NCBI GenBank assembly: GCA_902476475.1
Contig: CABSDO010000001.1
Coordinates: forward strand, 4,653 to 68,652
Direction of reading: 5' to 3'
Source: an uncultured Collinsella sp.
Lineage (GTDB): Bacteria; Actinomycetota; Coriobacteriia; Coriobacteriales; Coriobacteriaceae
Length of the DNA: 64,000 nt
The notes below the pieces were generated by a model. That model was given only the letters and a program-made list of their open reading frames with translations. It was not told the DNA's origin and made no database searches. Position numbers and translations under genes: made by a program. Every line of letters begins with the position of its first letter. Position 1 is the first letter of the stretch. Shown piece by piece: positions 34,738 to 42,204 of the stretch.

Positions 34738-36157
34738 GTTCTTCTCCTTCGCCTCCGCGATCTGGATGCGTTTGTTCCATTGAGCTGCGACTGCCAGACG
34801 CTCGTCTTGGGCGCGACGGCGGGCACTTTCGGCGCGCGACTTGGCCAGCAGCTCGCGGCCGCACGGCAGCACGTCGAGCGTGGCAAAGTAATCGCCCGGG
34901 CGCTCGGCGCGGCGGATGAGGTCGGCCGCGCCATCGGGGCGCAGCAGGACCTCGGCCGAGCGCAGCCGTCCGTTGTAGTTGTAGCCCATGGAGTAGCCGT
35001 GCGCACCGGTATCGTGGATTACAAGCAGGTCACCCATGTCGATATGCGGCAGCTCGCGATCGATAGCGAACTTGTCGTTGTTCTCGCATAGGTTGCCCGT
35101 GATGTCATAGGTGTTCGTGACGGGCGCTGTGGCCTTGTCGGCGCCGCCCGGCTGACCCATCACCGTAATGTGGTGGTAGGCGCCATACATGGCAGGGCGA
35201 ATCAAATCGACGGCGCTTGCATCGACACCGATATAGTCCTTGTAGATCTGCTTCTCGTGGATGGCCTTGGTGACCAGGCAGCCGTAGGGGCCCATCATAA
35301 AGCGGCCCATCTCGGTGCAGATGGCCACATCGCCCATGCCGGCGGGAACCAGGATCTCGTCGTATGCCGCGTGTACTCCCTCGCCGATGGCGTGAATGTC
35401 GTTGGCCTGCTGCTCGGGCAGGTAGGGGATGCCGACGCCGCCGGACAGATTGATGAAGGCGACGTGTGCGCCGGTCTCGCGCTCCAGGCGCACGGCAAGC
35501 TCAAAGAGGATGCGCGCGAGCTTGGGGTAGTAGTCGTTGGTGACGGTGTTGCTGGCAAGGAATGCGTGGATGCCAAAGTCCTCGGCGCCCTTGGCCTTGA
35601 GCATGCGGAAAGCCTCGAAGAGTTGCTCGGTGGTCATGCCATATTTGGAGTCGCCCGGGTTGTCCATGATGCCGTTGGAGAGCTGGAACAGGCCGCCCGG
35701 ATTAAAGCGGCAGCTGACCGTCTTGGGAATGGGCCCCGCAACGCGCTCAAAGAACTCGATGTGGCTGGATGTCGTCAAAGTTGACGATGGCGCCCAACTT
35801 GTCGGCGAGCTCAAAGTCGGCAGCCGGCGTGTCGTTGGACGAGAACATGATGTCGTGGCCGGTGATGCCCAGCGAGCGGGCGATCATGAGCTCGGTATAG
35901 CTCGAGCAATCGCAGCCGCAGCCGTATTCGTTGAGAATGGAGATGAGTGCCGGGTTGGGATTGGCCTTGACGGCAAAGTATTCCTTAAAGCCCGGGTTCC
36001 ATGCGAAGGCGTCGCGCACCTCTTGCATGTTGCGGCGGATGCCCGCCTCGTCATATAGATGAAATGGCGTGGGGAACTGCTCGACGATATGCTCGAGTGT
36101 CTCTTTGTCCACAAACGGCTGCTTGGCCGCATATGCCTCGTTGGGGGTCAATGCCAT
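34738..36157 (-). pseudogene. lysA: lysA, diaminopimelate decarboxylase, with a one-base insertion and no stop before dapA
   Basis: The N-terminal 129 residues (start 36157) contain the PLP lysine in YFAVKANPNPA and CGCDCSSYTEL. An extra C at 35767-35768 (minus strand ATC-C-AGC) shifts the frame, giving a stop at 35747. The remainder continues in the next frame (IEFFERVAGPIPKTVSCRFN, SGGVGIP, HDTGAHGYSMGYNYNGRLR) and is fused in frame to dapA. No slippery heptamer is visible, so programmed shifting is unlikely; a sequencing error or strain-specific mutation is possible. If real, lysine synthesis would fail while DAP would still be made. A lysine riboswitch precedes the gene. Confidence 0.8.
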
Positions 36158-36228
36158 GTCCCGTAAACCTCGCTATCCAGACGGCGCCATCTGCGCATCG
36201 AATCCGCATAGCGTGGACCCAATGTCCG

Positions 36229-36385
36229 GATAGCGCTCCCGCATTGCTGCAGACAGTCCTGCGGGTGTTTCCCGCAGGCCCACCAGGTTGTTCGTGCCTG
36301 AAAAACCCAGTTCGGCGGGTTTCGCCTCCCCGCGGGGTCAAAGCCTGCCGGCTCGCCCGCGGCTCTTCGTGCCCGCGCCTCTATC
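36229..36385 (-). promoter_or_regulatory. Lysine riboswitch (L box)
   Basis: Read on the minus strand, the element begins GATAGAGGCGCGG and ends GGGAGCGCTATC. The terminal helix P1 is GATAG/CTATC (36385-36381 with 36233-36229). The internal GGGGAGGCG and CGCCGAA blocks and CTGTC before the last stem match the L-box core. Downstream, GTCTGGATAGCG (just before the lysA ribosome site) is complementary to CGCTATCCGGAC at the aptamer end. There is no U-run, so control is probably at translation initiation of lysA. Confidence 0.88.
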
Positions 36386-36493
36386 AAGTGGTAACGACCC
36401 TACCACGTTGCACTTTACCAAACAAGAGTATTCGTATATAACGTTTAAAAAATGCAGGGATATGCTAGAAACAAGGGCGTCACAATTCTGCAT

Positions 36494-36505
36494 CACAATA
36501 TTGTG
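36494..36505. promoter_or_regulatory. Palindrome upstream of the M20 gene
   Basis: CACAATATTGTG is a perfect 12-base palindrome 31 bases before the start codon at 36537, and may be an operator. Confidence 0.35.
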
Positions 36506-36536
36506 TGAATGGATATGCCCCATGAAAGGATCCTTT

Positions 36537-37724
36537 ATGACCGAGCTCCAAGAACTCCGTCGCTATCGTCGCGACCTGCATCGCATTCCGGAGCTCGACT
36601 TCGATCTTCCGCAAACCATCGCCTATATCGAGGGCGTGCTCGCCCCGCTTGCCTGCGAGGTGACCCATCCCTGTCCGAGCTGCGTCTGCGCCTTCTTCGA
36701 CGCTGGCACGGGCGCCGCGCATGCCACGGCGATTCGCGCCGATATGGACGCGCTTCCCATCGCGGAGGCGACGGGCGCGGCCTTTGCCTCGACACATCCC
36801 GGAAAGATGCACGCTTGCGGACACGATGGACACATGGCCATGGCGCTTGCGGCGGCGACCTTTGTCGATCGCGCGATTCGTGAGCAACCGGGTGCCATCA
36901 AGCGCAACGTGCTCTTTGTGTTCCAGCCGGCCGAGGAGACGACCGGTGGCGCCAAGACAGTTTGTGAGAGTGGGGTGTTTGAGCGCTACGGGGCAGACCG
37001 TATCTTCGGGTTCCACGTATGGCCCGACCTGCCTGCGAACACGTTGGCGAGCTGTTCTGGTCCGCTGCTGGCGCGCTCGAGTGAAACGCACGTGCACATT
37101 CACGGGACAAGCATCCATATCGCCAAGACTTACGGCGTTCCAGTCGAGGAATCGCACGACGCGGCGCTGGCAGCAGCCAAGTTTTTGGTTGCCGAGCGCG
37201 AACTGATGGACGAGTTGGGTGCCGACGAGCCCTGCATTGGCAAGTTCGGCCTGCTGCAGGCCGGCACCGTCTGCAATGCGGTTGCGGGGGAGGCGCATGT
37301 CGCTGGCAGCCTGCGCGTGTTTACGGATGACATGTTTGACCGTGCGCGCGAGGGCGTGCGCCGCGTGCTGGACGAGGCCTGCGCCGCAACGGGCTGCACG
37401 TACGACCTCGACTTTGCCGAGGGCTATCCGCCAGTCGATAACGACTCCGAGCTGTTTGCCCACATTGCGCCTGCCTTGTCCGAGCTGCAATTCGTGGACG
37501 AGCCGCTGCTGATTGCCGAGGATTTCGCGTTCTACCAGCGCCATCTGCCGGGCGTGTTCTTCTTGCTGGGCACGGGCGTTCCTGCCAGTCAGGATAATCC
37601 GAGCGACGCCGAGGGCTGCCCTGCCTATGCCACAAGTGCCCTGCATACTGATACCATGCTCTTTGACGAGGAAATCCTACTCAAGGGCCTCGATGTCTAT
37701 AAACGATTGCTTTTGCTTGCTTAA
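36537..37724 (+). CDS. M20-family amidohydrolase, probable N-acetyldiaminopimelate deacetylase
   Basis: This 395-residue metallopeptidase-fold enzyme has RRDLHRIPEL, ADMDALP, ACGHDGHMAM and FVFQPAEE with the bridging Glu, and a dimerisation domain with a TSIH.AK loop. It belongs to the M20D group that includes YkuR-type N-acetyl-LL-DAP deacetylases. It is divergent from the lysA operon containing dapH, which makes this role the best fit. The ATG at 37537-type alternatives were rejected: ATG 36537 follows AAAGGATCC, whereas ATG 36522 has no ribosome site. Confidence 0.87.
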   Translation: MTELQELRRYRRDLHRIPELDFDLPQTIAYIEGVLAPLACEVTHPCPSCVCAFFDAGTGAAHATAIRADMDALPIAEATGAAFASTHPGKMHACGHDGHMAMALAAATFVDRAIREQPGAIKRNVLFVFQPAEETTGGAKTVCESGVFERYGADRIFGFHVWPDLPANTLASCSGPLLARSSETHVHIHGTSIHIAKTYGVPVEESHDAALAAAKFLVAERELMDELGADEPCIGKFGLLQAGTVCNAVAGEAHVAGSLRVFTDDMFDRAREGVRRVLDEACAATGCTYDLDFAEGYPPVDNDSELFAHIAPALSELQFVDEPLLIAEDFAFYQRHLPGVFFLLGTGVPASQDNPSDAEGCPAYATSALHTDTMLFDEEILLKGLDVYKRLLLLA

Positions 37725-37752
37725 GTGTCGAAGGATACCTGTCTAGAAAACA

Positions 37753-37773
37753 CGAACATATGTACGGTATAAT
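37753..37773 (+). promoter_or_regulatory. Promoter with LexA-like box upstream of higB/higA remnant
   Basis: CGAACATATGTACG (37753-37766) matches the Gram-positive SOS box CGAACRNRYGTTCG except at one base. A consensus -10, TATAAT, follows at 37768-37773. No clear -35 is seen. Confidence 0.4.
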
Positions 37774-37800
37774 AGAGATGTAAGCCTATAGAAACGTTTG

Positions 37801-37813
37801 ACGTTATTAACGT
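37801..37813. promoter_or_regulatory. Candidate HigA operator
   Basis: ACGTTA-T-TAACGT is a perfect inverted repeat between the promoter and the higB remnant, where an autoregulating antitoxin would bind. Confidence 0.45.
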
Positions 37814-37828
37814 AAGGCGATACTATGA

Positions 37829-37915
37829 TTGCATCGTAATGAGCGCTATCGGGTCTGTTTTGAGTGGAGACAGGAGATGGCTTGGAATGTCGAAATCGTC
37901 GATTATCACAAGTGA
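37829..37915 (+). pseudogene. higB: higB toxin remnant (C-terminal 28 residues)
   Basis: The frame from 37829 reads LHRNERYRVCFEWRQEMAWN and ends VEIVDYHK before TGA at 37913-37915. This is the hallmark C-terminus of RelE-fold HigB toxins (typically WRICFRW...DVEIVDYH). A stop at 37826-37828 precedes it and the other two thirds of the toxin are gone. It overlaps the start of higA by 29 bases, as in normal higBA operons. Confidence 0.75.
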
Positions 37916-38228
37916 TGAGACCTCGGCCGATTTGCTGTCGCCGGTGACTCCTGGTGAGCTTCTCAAAGAGGAGTTTCTTGTTCCCATGGGCATTTCTCAA
38001 TATCGCCTTGCGAAAGAGACCGGGATTCCGGCTCAACGTATCGGGCAGATTGTCTTGGGAAAACGTCGCGTGACGGCCGACACCGACCTCCGTCTTTGCC
38101 GTTATTTTGGCCTGACGGATGGTTATTGGCTGCGCGCTCAGGTGGCGTTTGACCTTGAGGCGGAGAAGAGGCGCATCGAACCGGAACTGGATAAGATCAT
38201 TCCTGTCCAGCAGGCTATCGCATTGTAG
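37887..38228 (+). CDS. higA: HigA-family antitoxin (orphan)
   Basis: This 113-residue protein has the HigA/VapI XRE-type helix-turn-helix: VTPGELLKEEFLVPMGISQ, YRLAKETGIPAQRIGQIVLG and KRRVTADTDLRLCRYFGL. The ATG at 37887 is about 10 bases after AGGAG. The toxin partner is reduced to a remnant, so the protein now acts at most as a DNA-binding regulator or as protection against a related HigB. The candidate operator lies at 37801-37813. Confidence 0.88.
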   Translation: MSKSSIITSDETSADLLSPVTPGELLKEEFLVPMGISQYRLAKETGIPAQRIGQIVLGKRRVTADTDLRLCRYFGLTDGYWLRAQVAFDLEAEKRRIEPELDKIIPVQQAIAL

Positions 38229-38257
38229 TGTTCAAAGATGTTGAGGTTGGAGTGACG

Positions 38258-38581
38258 ATGGGGCGACGCCGACAGACTGCCGTGTATAGTCCGGGTGGAT
38301 GCGGGTGTGGGTTGCTGCTGCTCCCGGTTATTGCTGTGAGCATTGGCGTGATGTTTGCGCTTGCTGGACTGGCCGCGGCGGCATTCGTGTTGCTGATTGC
38401 TGCTATTGGTGTGACGATTTGGCTCTATCGTTGCCGCGAGCAACGTCGTGCCGACGGTAAAACCAATGTTGGATGGACTATCTTTTTGGTCGTCGCCTAC
38501 CTATTGAGCATCAGTTATTTGGCCTTCTTTATCCTGTTACTTGTGAGCACCTTTACCGGGGAATCCGTCACGGTGGGGTAG
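38258..38581 (+). CDS. Small membrane protein, function unknown
   Basis: This 107-residue protein has three predicted helices: two in the GLLLLPVIAVSIGVMFALAG to VLLIAAIGVTIWLYR region (about residues 17-58) and one in WTIFLVVAYLLSISYLAFFI (about 73-97). The N-terminus is basic (MGRRRQ). The ATG at 38258 is preferred over the GTG at 38228 because TTGGAG lies 7 bases upstream. It is downstream of higA on the same strand. I do not recognise the family. Confidence 0.6.
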   Translation: MGRRRQTAVYSPGGCGCGLLLLPVIAVSIGVMFALAGLAAAAFVLLIAAIGVTIWLYRCREQRRADGKTNVGWTIFLVVAYLLSISYLAFFILLLVSTFTGESVTVG

Positions 38582-38643
38582 GCTTCGATGAGCCTCTTGA
38601 GGATGAGGCGAGGGGGCGGACTCTGAATGAACAGCGCTCCACG

Positions 38644-38826
38644 TCAATATGTTTCATTCGTTGTGTAGCAATCCGAAATCGCAAGCGTTTGGCGTGAGAG
38701 TGCCGCCGCCAGCAACACGGGGATGCAGGCCGCGATCGCCAGCCCCATGCCAGCTCATCGCAAAAGCGTGTCAACGTCGCGCTCGACCACGGCCATTTCC
38801 TGCTCGAGTTTGTAGGCTCGCTCGAT
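38644..38826 (-). pseudogene. Decayed gene fragment (coiled/membrane domain) with in-frame stop
   Basis: The minus strand reads IERAYKLEQEMAVVERDVDT then LLR, a TGA stop (38757-38755), and in the same frame AGMGLAIAACIPVLLAAALS before a final stop at 38644. The pattern resembles the membrane domain that follows XRE helix-turn-helix domains in some Gram-positive regulators. No start or 5' part remains. The rest of 38582-39032 holds no supported gene. Confidence 0.4.
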
Positions 38827-39032
38827 TTTTTACATTGCATCAGTTCTGTTTTTCATAGCGTCAGCTATTGGCTTTACGAGTGGAAATGAAAGTTCTATGG
38901 CTATAGCATGGTTATGTCTTGGTTCTTCATTTCTTTGCTTGGGTTCGACTCATAAGAAAAAGAAAAAAATACAGATGATAAAAAATTTCCTGCTTGTATT
39001 GTTGGAAAATCGGTATTTCAGGAGGTGTTTTT

Positions 39033-39500
39033 ATGCCACAAATGAATAAGGGAGGAAAATTTATTTTCGGGAAATCACTTATTCGGACGGATGGAACATT
39101 GCGGATTCCGCCACAGGCAATGGAAGAATATCGCATTGCAGATGAAGGAAAAGTATATCTTTTTACCGGAAGTAAGATTACCGGTGGCTTCTGCGTCACC
39201 CGGAAAGGCCTTTTGCATCCGTCAAAGCTTGGTCACATTTTGGACGATACTCCACCGTTGCTTGACTACTCAGCAGGTTCTGGCGAATTTATTAAATACA
39301 AGGGGCGTTCCTACTGCTGGATAGAGATTTCACAGGAGGGGCAAATTCTTCTTACGAAGAAAATGATGGACTTTTTGAAGGTGACACCCGGAATGGAGCT
39401 GCTCTCTATCCGCAGTAGCGACATCGCGTTTACGATGGGGGCTAAAGGACCGCTATTGGAAAAAGCAGAAAACTATGACGGTGAAATTCCGCTTTTTTAA
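39033..39500 (+). CDS. Low-GC, probably transferred AbrB-like hypothetical protein
   Basis: This 155-residue protein is rich in AAA, GAA, GGA and ATT codons, unlike its neighbours, and sits in an AT-rich island (about 38850-39540), which suggests transfer from a low-GC Firmicute. SLIRTDGTLRIPPQAMEEY and GQILLTKKMMDFLKVTPGME each resemble a swapped-hairpin AbrB/SpoVT half, so it may contain two such units and bind DNA. The ATG at 39033 follows CAGGAGGTG. There is no obvious partner gene. Confidence 0.7.
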   Translation: MPQMNKGGKFIFGKSLIRTDGTLRIPPQAMEEYRIADEGKVYLFTGSKITGGFCVTRKGLLHPSKLGHILDDTPPLLDYSAGSGEFIKYKGRSYCWIEISQEGQILLTKKMMDFLKVTPGMELLSIRSSDIAFTMGAKGPLLEKAENYDGEIPLF

Positions 39501-39628
39501 GTGTAACAATTCCAGTTTATAAAATTAAGAACGATGTTGGCAAGCCTCGAGGTGTCATCGGCGATGGACACGCGCTTCATGCTCTTCTATATGGCAACCT
39601 TAGCTCTCAGCTAATGAATTCAAGTTTA

Positions 39629-39682
39629 ATCCTTCCTACGATGTGCTGTGTGCCGGCGCGGTAGCCGGATCGTAGGAAGGAT
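39629..39682 (+). promoter_or_regulatory. Hairpin that masks the ribosome site of the lipoprotein gene
   Basis: ATCCTTCCTACGAT (39629-39642) pairs perfectly over 14 bases with ATCGTAGGAAGGAT (39669-39682). The 3' arm contains the Shine-Dalgarno AGGAAGGA of the gene starting at 39688. A smaller CCGGC/GCCGG stem sits in the loop. If transcribed from upstream, this would block translation until opened. Confidence 0.6.
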
Positions 39683-39687
39683 GCATT

Positions 39688-40230
39688 ATGAAAAAGCCCA
39701 AGACCGAAATGCTGCTGAGCCGTCGCGCTGCGCTTGGCGCGTTTGCCACCGTTGCCCTGGGGGCTGCCGGCCTGCTTGCCGGTTGCGGGAGCGATAAGGC
39801 AACTGTTACCGAGGACGCCGGCGATGGCGACAAGAAAGAAGAGCCCAAGAAGGAAGAGCAGGCAACGACCGATCTGGCTGTTGGCACGACCGTGACCACG
39901 ACCACTGGTCTCGCTGTCGTCGTCGATGCCGTTCAGACGGGTCTGACCAATTATGACGGCTCGACCATGACGGGCATTCACGTCACGTACGTCAACAACG
40001 GTGACGAGGGCGCGGACTACAACGTCTACGACTGGAAGGGCGAAGACGCAAACGGTGCCCAGCAGAACCAGGGCTACTATAGCGAGGGTTCCGATGAGCT
40101 GCAGTCGGGCACGCTTGCTGCGGGCGGTTCCGTTTCGGGTAACATTTATTTCGACGGCGACATCAAAAAGGCTTTGTACTTTGCCAACATGTTTGATAAG
40201 TCTGCCACCGCAAGCTGGGTGTTGGCCTAG
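39688..40230 (+). CDS. Secreted lipoprotein, DUF4352-like
   Basis: This 180-residue protein has a signal peptide with a twin-arginine-like SRRAALGAFA and a lipobox LLAGC (lipidated Cys33). An acidic/Lys-rich linker (about 40-60) leads to a beta-sandwich-like domain with TTTTGLAVVVDAVQTGL, GIHVTYVNNGDEGADYN and SVSGNIYFDG, the DUF4352/Ig-like pattern of extracellular lipoproteins. Function is unknown; anchoring to the outer face of the membrane is expected. Translation may be controlled by the 39629-39682 hairpin. Confidence 0.82.
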   Translation: MKKPKTEMLLSRRAALGAFATVALGAAGLLAGCGSDKATVTEDAGDGDKKEEPKKEEQATTDLAVGTTVTTTTGLAVVVDAVQTGLTNYDGSTMTGIHVTYVNNGDEGADYNVYDWKGEDANGAQQNQGYYSEGSDELQSGTLAAGGSVSGNIYFDGDIKKALYFANMFDKSATASWVLA

Positions 40231-40269
40231 TATGTCGCTGCCGTTGCGTCGCATAGGAGGTGAAGCCAT

Positions 40270-40692
40270 ATGCCCGATAAAAAGTTGACGGAGGAATTGC
40301 TCAATGAGCTGCTCGATGCGCCGAGTATCGACGGCTATATCAGGGAGCACGACTTTGCCGCCCCGTCGCTTTCGGACTACCTTCAGCAACTGCTGCAGGA
40401 AAAGGGCTTGGAGCGTTCGCGCGTGGTGCGTATGGCCGACCTCAACGAAACGTTTGGCTATCAGATCTTTACCGGCACGCGCCATCCGAGCCGAAACAAG
40501 GTGCTGCAGATTGCATTTGCGATGGCACTATCGATGAAGGAGACAAACCGCGCACTTACGGCTGCCGGGGCAAACGTCCTCAACTGCAAGGACCGTCGCG
40601 ATGCGATTATCATCTTTTGCATCGATCGTGGCTGCAGCCTGCAAAAGGTCAATGAGGAGCTGTATCGCTTTGGCGAGGAGACGGTGAGTTAA
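40270..40692 (+). CDS. XRE-like regulator linked to a Ser/Thr kinase
   Basis: This 140-residue protein contains a helix-turn-helix-like region around LQEKGLERSRVVRMADLNET, FGYQIFTGTRHPSRNKVLQI and AMALSMKETNRALTAAG, resembling XRE repressors. The N-terminal 40 residues are helical. The ATG at 40270 follows AGGAGGTGAAGCC. The eukaryote-like kinase gene follows after 95 bases, so it may be a phosphorylation target or share regulation. The assignment as DNA-binding is tentative. Confidence 0.7.
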   Translation: MPDKKLTEELLNELLDAPSIDGYIREHDFAAPSLSDYLQQLLQEKGLERSRVVRMADLNETFGYQIFTGTRHPSRNKVLQIAFAMALSMKETNRALTAAGANVLNCKDRRDAIIIFCIDRGCSLQKVNEELYRFGEETVS

Positions 40693-40736
40693 CGGCTGAC
40701 TGTTGGCGGCAGGGCCGTCCGCGATATTTCAAACGT

Positions 40737-40772
40737 GCAGGGCACGGGTGCTACAGGGCGTCCGTGCCCTGC
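40737..40772 (+). other. Leader hairpin before the Ser/Thr kinase gene
   Basis: GCAGGGCACGG and CCGTGCCCTGC are perfect 11-base arms around a 14-base loop, ending 15 bases before the ATG at 40788. There is no T-run. Confidence 0.5.
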
Positions 40773-40787
40773 GCTATGATGGACGCT

Positions 40788-42167
40788 ATGGATACTCAGA
40801 ACCCAACATATTCCGATGATGAGCTGACTGCCGCGCTCGCCGAGCATTTGGCATCTCTCGACCGCGATGATAGCTATCGCGTGGAACGTGTGCTGAAGCG
40901 CTCGTCCGTTGAAACAACCGATCTCGTGTACTTCGAAGGAACCGGCGGAGGGTCGCTCGGCCCCTTTGTCCGCAAACGCATCGATGCTTCGGCCCAGATT
41001 GGCGGGGCATATGAGCGCCTGTTTGCGGCCCAGCGTGCCGGACGGCGTTTTGAGCACCTGCCCCGGATTGTCGATTGCCGCCGTGCGGGCGACGATCTTG
41101 ACGTGGTGATGGAATACATCGAAGGCGAGACGCTCGAGGCCTTGGTGGGACGCTTGGGTGCGACCCCCGATTATGCGCGCGGGTTGTTTCCGGCCCTGTG
41201 TGATGCGGTGGCAGAGCTCCATGCTGGATTTGGCGAGGTGGGGAAAGCGCCGGCTCCGATTATCCATCGCGACCTTAAACCTTCGAACATCATCGTGTCG
41301 GGCGTGAGATATGCCGCCGATGCCGGCATGACCTTCTCGTCGCTGGTGATTATTGACCTGGGGATCGCGCGCGCTTGGCGCGAAGGCGCCGATGCCGATA
41401 CCGTCAAGTTTGGCACGCGGCCCTACGCGCCGCCCGAGCAGTATGGGTTTGGGCAGACGAGTGTGCGAAGCGATGTGTACGCGCTGGGCGCCCTGCTGTT
41501 CTTTTGCTTGACAGGAGTCGATCCAAAACCGGGGCTCGACATGCTCGAACAATGCGAGATATGCGGCGTTCCCGCTCCTCTGGCCGATGTCATTTGCATG
41601 GCGATGGCGCTCGACCCGGCCAAGCGTTTTGCGAGTGCAGGGGCATTGGGACGGGCGACGCGCGCGGCGTACGACCTGAGTTGCCCTGTGCGGCCTCCTG
41701 CGCCTGCGCCTGTTTGTGCTCCGGCCTCGGAGACGGTATTAACGCCCCAAGGGCCTCAGGGTTCCACAGGCCTTCCTAAGCTTGCCGCCCCTGCTGTGCC
41801 CGGCCTGCTTTCTCGCATTCCGGAGCCTCTGGGGCGCATTTGGAATACGCTCGTCTGCTTCTCGCTGCTTGTATTCTTTGCCGGAAGCCACTTTGCCGTT
41901 TTTCACCCTACGGGAGCAAACCAAAGCTACCCGACGTGGCTTCTTATAATCGAGTACTTTTTCTTTGTCGATGGCCTTATGGTGCTTATGCATTTTGCGC
42001 TGCTCGACAAGCGCCGTCTTCGTCGGCGATTCGCACTGCTCGACAGCTATCGCGGCAAGAAACTCGCGAAACTCTGGCTCAAGGCATTGGGTGTGCTGCT
42101 CCTATGCATGATCGTCATAGTCGCGGTTGCCAATGCGACCGGCGTCGTCGATACCTCCGCAACCTAA
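40788..42167 (+). CDS. Membrane Ser/Thr protein kinase
   Basis: This 459-residue protein has a kinase domain at about residues 20-285: glycine-rich EGTGGGSLGPF with Lys in VRKRI, catalytic IIHRDLKPSNII, DLG in IIDLGIAR in place of DFG, and the APE-like region YAPPEQYGF. A Pro/Ala linker is followed by three predicted membrane helices (about 345-365, 378-400, 430-452). The kinase therefore faces the cytosol without a large extracellular sensor. The ATG at 40788 has only a weak ribosome site, and upstream ATGs at 40776 and 40779 are possible. Confidence 0.85.
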   Translation: MDTQNPTYSDDELTAALAEHLASLDRDDSYRVERVLKRSSVETTDLVYFEGTGGGSLGPFVRKRIDASAQIGGAYERLFAAQRAGRRFEHLPRIVDCRRAGDDLDVVMEYIEGETLEALVGRLGATPDYARGLFPALCDAVAELHAGFGEVGKAPAPIIHRDLKPSNIIVSGVRYAADAGMTFSSLVIIDLGIARAWREGADADTVKFGTRPYAPPEQYGFGQTSVRSDVYALGALLFFCLTGVDPKPGLDMLEQCEICGVPAPLADVICMAMALDPAKRFASAGALGRATRAAYDLSCPVRPPAPAPVCAPASETVLTPQGPQGSTGLPKLAAPAVPGLLSRIPEPLGRIWNTLVCFSLLVFFAGSHFAVFHPTGANQSYPTWLLIIEYFFFVDGLMVLMHFALLDKRRLRRRFALLDSYRGKKLAKLWLKALGVLLLCMIVIVAVANATGVVDTSAT

Positions 42168-42171
42168 AAGA

Positions 42172-42194
42172 AAAGGGCCCCATTGGGGCCCTTT
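42172..42194. terminator. Bidirectional terminator
   Basis: AAAGGGCCCC and GGGGCCCTTT pair perfectly around ATT between convergent genes. Confidence 0.85.
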
Positions 42195-42204
42195 GCAGTT
42201 GCAC

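Noticed and set aside
34738..36157. Programmed ribosomal frameshift in lysA
   Set aside because: The site ATCCAGCC has no slippery heptamer or downstream stimulatory structure; mutation or sequence error is more likely.
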